Origin: Tubulanus polymorphus
Taxonomy: Eukaryota; Nemertea; Palaeonemertea; Tubulaniformes; Tubulanidae
Length of the DNA: 64,000 nt
Assembly: GCF_964204645.1 (NCBI RefSeq)
Contig: NC_134025.1
Location: 4,965,001-5,029,000, forward strand
Reading direction: 5' to 3'
Within the stretch, counting starts at the first letter, position 1. The number at the start of each line of letters is the position of its first letter. The translations under genes were made by a program, and so were the position numbers. Positions 57,111 through 64,000 of the stretch are shown here, piece after piece. The notes beneath the pieces are model-generated. The model was not told where the DNA came from. It worked only from the letters and a program-made list of their open reading frames with translations, and searched no databases.

Positions 57111-60100
57111 AAATTTTCCTCCCGTGTCTTTTCTAAAAAATGAAATTAGAGATAGAAATTATGAAAAAAATGTTACAATCAAATTGAATCGACCATTAAT
57201 TGAATTTGTCCATTAATTGGTGGAAAAATATCATGAAGCCATTTTTTTTTTACATCTGCAGGACATTTATTCAATGTTTCATCTTAGAATGAAATGTTCC
57301 TTTGTCTATGTTATCGGGTCAAATGTGTTCTCTCATTTGGTTTGTAGATTTTAAATGATGTAGTAATGTGACAGCCACACCTGTATTTGTATATACGTAT
57401 TCAATAGCACATTTTCTCATTGTTGTGAAACAACATTTTGTACATAAATAACAGTTATAATTTATTACAGTGCCTTGTTTAAACATATAGCAATAGTTGC
57501 CTTACTGCTTCGGCATATTACTATATGTATAGGTACATGATTTGTACATCTGCTTGATGAGCCGTACAATGTTTCTTTCATTGATCTATATTTTGATAAA
57601 ATTATATATAACTGATTGCGTATACTGAATGCTATTTTAGACTATCACGACCAGCCTGTAAAGCGCTGCTTGCGTTATTTAAGCGCGAGTATTCATCCGA
57701 CTAAACGACAATCAAAAGAATTTAGGAAATTGTATAGAATTAACTGTTGAGCTGTATGATATTATGATTGTAAACTTTTAAATGTCTATTTTTCGACCAG
57801 TTGTCATGAGTGATGTTGTGCTTACTATCCCCCAAAAGGTTCTGATTCAAGGCAGCTATGAGGGATTTTTCCATTTCCATAAAAAAGATAGGACTTACTA
57901 AATAGCAAAATATAGTCGAATAGGAAACTGGTCGCATGATGCATATGCAGAAATTTGGTATCAAAATCTATGCGATTATGATTTCATTCAAAACAATGTA
58001 TGGTTACTGGGGTATTCAGTAATGTCCTGCTTTGTTGATAGTTCTTCTAATAGATTAAACTATGAAGCTTTGCTTCAATACAGCTTTCTGCATCATTCTA
58101 ATGCATCTACGTTCGTTATCGTATTAAAACACGAAAGATTTATTCGTTATATTGTTATCATATAGATTCAAATTCGATATTTGTTTGAGTCTTGTTTTTA
58201 TGGAAGCATATCAATGTGCTTAATATCAATATTGATATAATATATTAATAATGTATTTATATGTAATTTAAAAAAGGTACGTACAATTTTACTACATACA
58301 TTTATAGGATATGAAGTGCCAAAGTGATACCGGTGTTGATAGACAGCTGTTCAAAAAATTAGCTCTAGTTAGTTAAGTTTTGGAAAATAATGGCGGATAG
58401 ATAGGTATACTGTCTGATGTATTTAACTCCTTGGTATCTGAACTACAAATAAGGAAATGGTTTGGGTAGAGAAAATTGCTCTCAAAGCTAAATTGTTTTT
58501 GAACCACATCATATGTGAATCTGTATATGTCGGAGTATTCACACATTCACGCAAAGAGTTTAAACATTTTTCGTAGGAACAATTTTTTAGGGTAACTTCA
58601 GCATTGTCTTAACCTGGGTCGATATGTGGTGGTGTAGATAAAGTGATGCAGATGCTGGTACACTTGTTTAGAAAAAGGATATCTGGAAAAGAAAAAGGAT
58701 AATGTAGTCGCCAATATAGGTCTACCGATATAGGCAGAATTTCGAATCTAAGAAAGTTGAAAATGGCTTGAGTGTGTCCATTGTGGTTGAAGCTTTTGTA
58801 CATTTTGAGAAATCGAACATTGTTGGTGTTATTGCTAATATTTTGAGCCACTCGGGATAAAAAATGTACAAATATGAAGACAATCAATAACAAAGTTTTA
58901 TAAGAGAAATAAAATCCACAATCATTAAATGGATATTTATTTGATCCTACTTTTTTAGTCTACTGTAAACTCGTATAAATTGAATTACAATTTCCCTGAA
59001 GATGAGACCTGTAGTCTAGACTCAAAATGTGATCTAATATATCAATTTGATAATTGAGGGTTTTATTCCCATTACACCTTTCCTCTAGATGATTGGAATT
59101 TAAAACTTCAACAATAAAGTGTTTGATGTTCATGTTTAAAAATCTGCTTCAGAAAACGAAATGTTAATGATCAATTTTTTATTAACATATACATGTACAG
59201 CTGAAAATTAAATAATTAATGTTTAACTTTGTATAATGTGACTGCGATCTCTTTATATAGAGAGATGATAATTGTTCGATGTGAAACAGGTAACAGGGAA
59301 GTCAATTATTTATGGTAAAAAGACAATTTTACAGCATATTATATTATCATTTAGAGTAAAATGCCTGTATATATAGCAGATCTCTAAGTAAACATGGTAT
59401 TTGTTAATGGTGATGTGTGCTTTGTTAATTGTCTATGTTTTACTGTTGAGATTACAGTTAGTTTATTGTCGAGTATCAATGTACAAAAAAAACTACGGTA
59501 ACATTTTTTCGTAATGCAGATTCCTCTCGCAGTGGTGTAGTTTTTAAACATATTTTTGTCAAACAGCTCTTGTCACCAAAGGAAGATTTGAAAACTCGGT
59601 AGTTTTTGTAGCATCTTGAAATGAGGCTTACAGATGTCAGATACAAAATTCAGTTGCTCGAATGTTTCCATCATGTGCGCCACGTGTATTGTGCTTACAT
59701 TTTTCCCATTATGAACAAGCAGCTTTTCTATCATGAAGATTTTTTTCTTGTAAAAGCTTTTTCAAAGTTGAATTGAAATATCAATTTCTTTTTGAGACTG
59801 ACCGCTATAAGAATATTTTACGTTATGAATGATGATGTACAGTATGATTTTTATACCGATTTACTCTGTTCACTTACTGCATTGTAAAGTTTGTGATAAG
59901 CATACCGGTATATTTGGGATTGGTGAAATTTTAATAAAAAGAAATGTTTGTCATTTTGTGATAATGCTTTAGGATAAGAATTTGTGGGTTAACTTTTTAG
60001 AAAAATCTACGGATATTTGATCAAATTGAAGGGTATTTATGAATGGCAAAATATGTGCAGACCATCTGTGACCATTTGTATCTTGTATATACATGGCCAC

Positions 60101-61837
60101 CATATATGGTGATTTTAAGTTGAAGTCTAAATATGTACTGACAATCTAATTCTGAATATGTACTGGAATAGTTCCTTAAATTGTTGACATATTCATCGAT
60201 TTCAATAATTTTTCGGTCTGGGGTAATTATCATTTTAAAATAGGACTATGTATACAAGTTTTTATTGATGATGACTGTTTCAAACTTACGAGTGAATAAC
60301 AGCAGCATAGAGGAAAAGCTGTAGGACAAAACAAAGTCATTGTACACAGCAGAAAAGCAAGTCCATTGCTAGATTATCGTATATGATTATATCGTACAGG
60401 ACCAATGACATACAAATTGAAATTTCATCATCAATCTACCATTTACATTACATGTGTCAAGTTCGTACTTTGAATATTCTATGCCTACTCGATGTGCTTA
60501 TTATTTTGTATGTCTTTTGGTAATGGGGAAGAATTTTAGGAGAAAATTGTTACTTTATTTGTGGTATACTCTTGTTTTTGAAAGTTGTTGATATTTTCCA
60601 TGTTCTGATCGAAGTTACCTTAACTAACTATTGGTCAGAGTAAAATTATTCTATTGGTGTTTTTCCTGGAGCAGTTTATGAAAAAATCTGTATCATTTTT
60701 CAATTTCCGTGAATACAAAACAAACGATTTGAAATGAATCGTTTAAGGCTTTAGTTGCCTTTGAAACAACTTTCAATCAATAATGTACAACTTCTAGACA
60801 TAGGAAACTAATTTTCACTGAAATTTATGTCCATTCTTATTTGGACTATTCATAAGGTTTCTGTTCACTCATCTGTAAGTTAACAATAGAAATACCTCTA
60901 CAACCCAATTATCAATTATTTATTTTTTATTTTGGTTGGAATATGGATTCTTCATTCCATTGCATGTTCTCCAATTCGTCTTATCTATGTTCAAAGAAAT
61001 TGTTTTACTCGCCCGCATTGTGTTAAAGCCTGATCATTTTCTATATGGATAAAAGTAGTCTTTCAGCAACTTAATTTTTTTTCAGACTAATGAATTTGAT
61101 ATATCTAACATACAGTCCATTTTGTTATACACTTGATAGTTTAATCGTAGGCTTGGAGGCACTTTATCAAATCTTACGAATTACTTACGTAGTGTCATAT
61201 TTTGGGCATTTTAATTCAATGGACGCTTGGTATTTTTGTGGTAATGTGGACAAGCTGAAGCAAATGTACAATTTTTTAACTTTCTACGGCATTGTTTGAA
61301 TTATGCTTTCATAATCTTAATAAATGGTCATTTAACAGTTGCAAAAAAAACATGTATTCGATTTTTGTAGTTCAAGCCTATAAACAAATTGTTCGTGGCT
61401 AAGCATGCTGCAAGTGAAAACATAAAATAATGATTTAGTGCTGTTAAAATATGGGAAAAGAGTTGCATTTCTACCAACCAAAAAGGTGTAAAATATTTTT
61501 TTTCTGTGACTAAGCCAATAAATTATAATTGAATTGTTATATGCGTAACAATTGAGTTACTTGAGTGTCTGGCGCACGGTTTCTCGGTTTTCATTCAAGT
61601 ATCTGTAACAAGCCCATGTTTGGAATGGATACGCAGGCGTGGTTTTGCCAGTATATAATTGGCTTTTCACTCGCATACTGACACCGACCCGTTTTCCATC
61701 AAAACATCTGTAGTTTTAAGCGAAAATAAACTTTAATTACTGAAAAAAAAATTCAAACGATGCATTTTCGCGAACTACAAAATCATTTTGCATTACGACA
61801 CCAAAAGTACAATGTATTTCTTATGATAATTGAATTG
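57111..61837. other. Intergenic sequence between two convergent genes
   Basis: Very AT-rich and without recognisable exons on either strand. It presumably includes the 3' UTR of the minus-strand membrane-protein gene at its right end. The short open frames are not supported by any motif. Confidence 0.45.
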
Positions 61838-63528
61838 CTAGAGATCTTCCATCTCAATCGATGACGCATCTTTCATCAAAACATCTATCACGTCGATATC
61901 GGCGACTTTTTGCCCATTCCGACCCTTAAACGGTGAAAAAAAAAAACATTATACACTCACTACTTTCTAACAACTTACGTAAATTAATTATCGAAATCAA
62001 CGACCATTCATGTATTCAATTGTCGAAAGTTAAACCCGATCATAGTTCATACTGATATGGATGTAAGAAAAATGATTATTTCGATTGTCTAGTTAACGGG
62101 AGCGGGTTAAAGGCGCAGTGATCGGTGAGAATAGGGTGGAAATCCCATCGTTCAGATCTATGATTATCCTCAAAACTATAATTGACCCATAACTGTAGAC
62201 GCTTTTTGTTTTGTCTTAACAAGAAACTAGGATTACGAGAAACTGGGCCTTGCTACTGTGTAATTGAAGCAGGGTGACATATCGCGAAGCTACTTACGCC
62301 GTTAGTTCTTGTGCAGATCGGTGAACTCTTTCGGTTTATCATTTCCTGTATATAGCTTATTGGCAACGTGACACCTTCGCCATCCAACGCAAATCCATAA
62401 GGCAGAATGCTTTTATATGATCCTATAAACATCAGCGAAACCCCCATAGAATGTGTAATCCATTGACTCATTGGCTCTCTTCCCGGCAACAGAAACACGT
62501 TCAGAAGACCCCAGACCCCTCGCCATACGTTCAAAGATCCGTGTATCCCAATTATCCAGTACACGGATTCAAAAATCGACAGCCATATCGTTTTCGATGC
62601 CAATTTTCTGGAGATAATCGCAGCCAGCTTTTGCCAGAAAACATAGATAAAACAAATGAGGTATCCGATTATTAATGATACCCAACTACTTTTAGTTTTG
62701 TCATCCGGATACAAGATGGCATCGAGAAACACCCATGAACCTCGCCAAACAAACACAACAAGTCCATGAATCACGACGGTCGTGAAAAGAATATCCAAGA
62801 ACCAGTTGTAAGGTGTCTTCGGCTGTAAATAATGATAAGTCGTCATGTAGTGAAATTAGTGTCGTACTGATTGCAATGTTTGGTCGTTCATACTGTAAAC
62901 ATTGCGGAGATGCTATTTCTTTTGAAAGTGAAATTTAGGAAGGACTCATGGAACAAGCCTGATATAATAATCTCAAGAAATCCTATCAACCCACCGTTCT
63001 TCGAAATCTTGTAGAAATGACGAAAAAGTTATCGTGTCGATCTATTACGCTGAGCAATGGCGGGGCGTACGCGTTCTTTGCACCTCGAAATAGCGCCAAC
63101 ATTGCGAATCCTATAATTGTGGAGGTCATGCCGCTGAGCGCCCCAGTTCCAGTGTAGTGATCCCACAACGTCCAAACACCTCGCCAATGATTCACGATTG
63201 CTCCACTAAGCACGTAGAGATATACTCGGGAACAAATGATAAACAATATTACATTTTGCCCATGTAAACATTTTTCTAATTTAAACTGCAGAAGATTGAA
63301 AATCATGACGAGACAAACTCCAATCCCGTATGATATAAAGCAGTTTAACGGGGCTTCACGAGGTAAATAATGATCCATCAATTCCCATGTGCCTCTCCAG
63401 TAACTAACGACTAACGGTGCGATTATGAAAAACGTTATTATCACATCTAAAGAATAAAATGTTACACCAGCTACCTCAGCTTTTCTTTTGTCTATGGCGG
63501 TGCTCGGATGTGATATGCTGGTGGACAT
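61838..63528 (-). CDS. fusl: Multi-pass membrane protein with four WRGxW repeats, probably Fuseless family
   Basis: Three coding exons: 63528-62995, 62822-62298 and 61924-61838, all joined in phase 0; 1146 nt, 381 aa. The ATG at 63528 starts MSTSISHPSTAIDKRK, and an acceptor (TATTTTTCAG) at 63545-63547 just upstream shows that a 5' UTR intron precedes it. Eight hydrophobic segments are likely. Four WRGxW motifs sit at residues 44, 115, 204 and 278, each in the form hydrophobic stretch, WRG(T/V/S)W, two or three hydrophobic residues, then D or N. The C-terminal exon is soluble and acidic, ending SIEMEDL. Drosophila Fuseless is an eight-pass protein needed for presynaptic calcium-channel placement, and I believe this repeat is typical of that family. 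The family name is from memory and less sure than the gene structure. Confidence 0.7.
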
Positions 63529-64000
63529 GGTGATCACCTCCAACCTGAAAAATATTTAGGATATGCATACTCCAAACGTGAGCTGAACTTGTTTCTTTCT
63601 TTGGCATACATAGTTATATTTCACCAGAAAAACACTATAGGTAATCTCACCTAAACGACATATACACCAACCTCCTAAATTCCCATAGTTACGTATAGGC
63701 CTAAACAAAGTCTCATCTAAACCATGGGCTCTAAAATGAAGTCCACGCTAAGAACCAGTTTTAATATACCGCAGGATCCATACAAAAAGCAGATGTTTTA
63801 TACGTGTGGGAATAGCTTACTTGTAAAATGAAGTGTAATTTCTTTACATTGGATTTTGATCGCAATGGAGTACATACTGTATAAAACATGGTGACCGAGT
63901 TATCGATAGATTGTAAAATGTATTGTATTCATAAGACTTCGTTTTGAATAGGTCTCGATGAAAATATGAGAATACGTGAGGAGCGATAGACACTGACGAT
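63529..64000 (-). other. 5' UTR exon start and upstream intron of the membrane-protein gene
   Basis: The second exon begins at 63544 (minus strand), giving a 16-nt UTR before the ATG. The rest to the window edge is presumably intron or promoter. No first exon could be assigned with confidence. Confidence 0.45.

Noticed and set aside
62253-62297. Extension of the membrane protein past TRTNG into a 197-codon frame end
   Set aside because: A clear donor (GTAAGT) follows the Gly codon, and a matching phase-0 exon with its own stop lies at 61924-61838.

Overview
The window is animal nuclear DNA. It has spliceosomal introns with GT-AG borders, an AT-rich background, dispersed foldback repeats and microsatellites. 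The gene content points to a protostome, most likely a lophotrochozoan such as a mollusc or relative. The main reason is a nuclear receptor with two DNA-binding domains, a type known from flatworms, molluscs and some arthropods and absent from vertebrates. The species cannot be named from sequence alone. The exon models below were read by eye: each exon was placed by protein similarity, splice signals and phase, and almost all phases close exactly.

Layout. (1) About 407-8535, minus strand: a complete SENP6/SENP7-type SUMO protease gene of about 20 coding exons, with the catalytic His, Asp and Cys all intact. (2) 8536-9094: a compact divergent promoter region. (3) 9095-26447, plus strand: a complete PICALM/AP180 clathrin-assembly gene of 25 coding exons (1007 aa by my count), plus two candidate in-frame microexons; its 3' UTR follows. 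(4) About 27.3-42.6 kb: a long stretch in which I find no convincing coding gene, but several foldback elements, a near-perfect hairpin and microsatellites. (5) 42637-55862, plus strand: a complete nine-exon gene for a nuclear receptor with two DNA-binding domains (973 aa), followed by a 142-bp tandem duplication that includes its stop codon. (6) About 56.1-61.8 kb: 3' UTR and intergenic DNA. (7) 61838-63528, minus strand: a 381-aa membrane protein in three coding exons with four WRGxW repeats, probably of the Fuseless family. Its 5' UTR intron runs towards the right edge.

The four genes do not form an operon or a pathway. They act in SUMO removal, clathrin-mediated endocytosis, transcription and probably a presynaptic membrane role. 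The most notable item is the two-DBD receptor. Its two zinc-finger modules are split by introns at the same codon and in the same phases, which suggests the protein architecture arose by tandem duplication of an exon pair. The first module carries the unusual P-box CEACK and the second the standard CEGCK.
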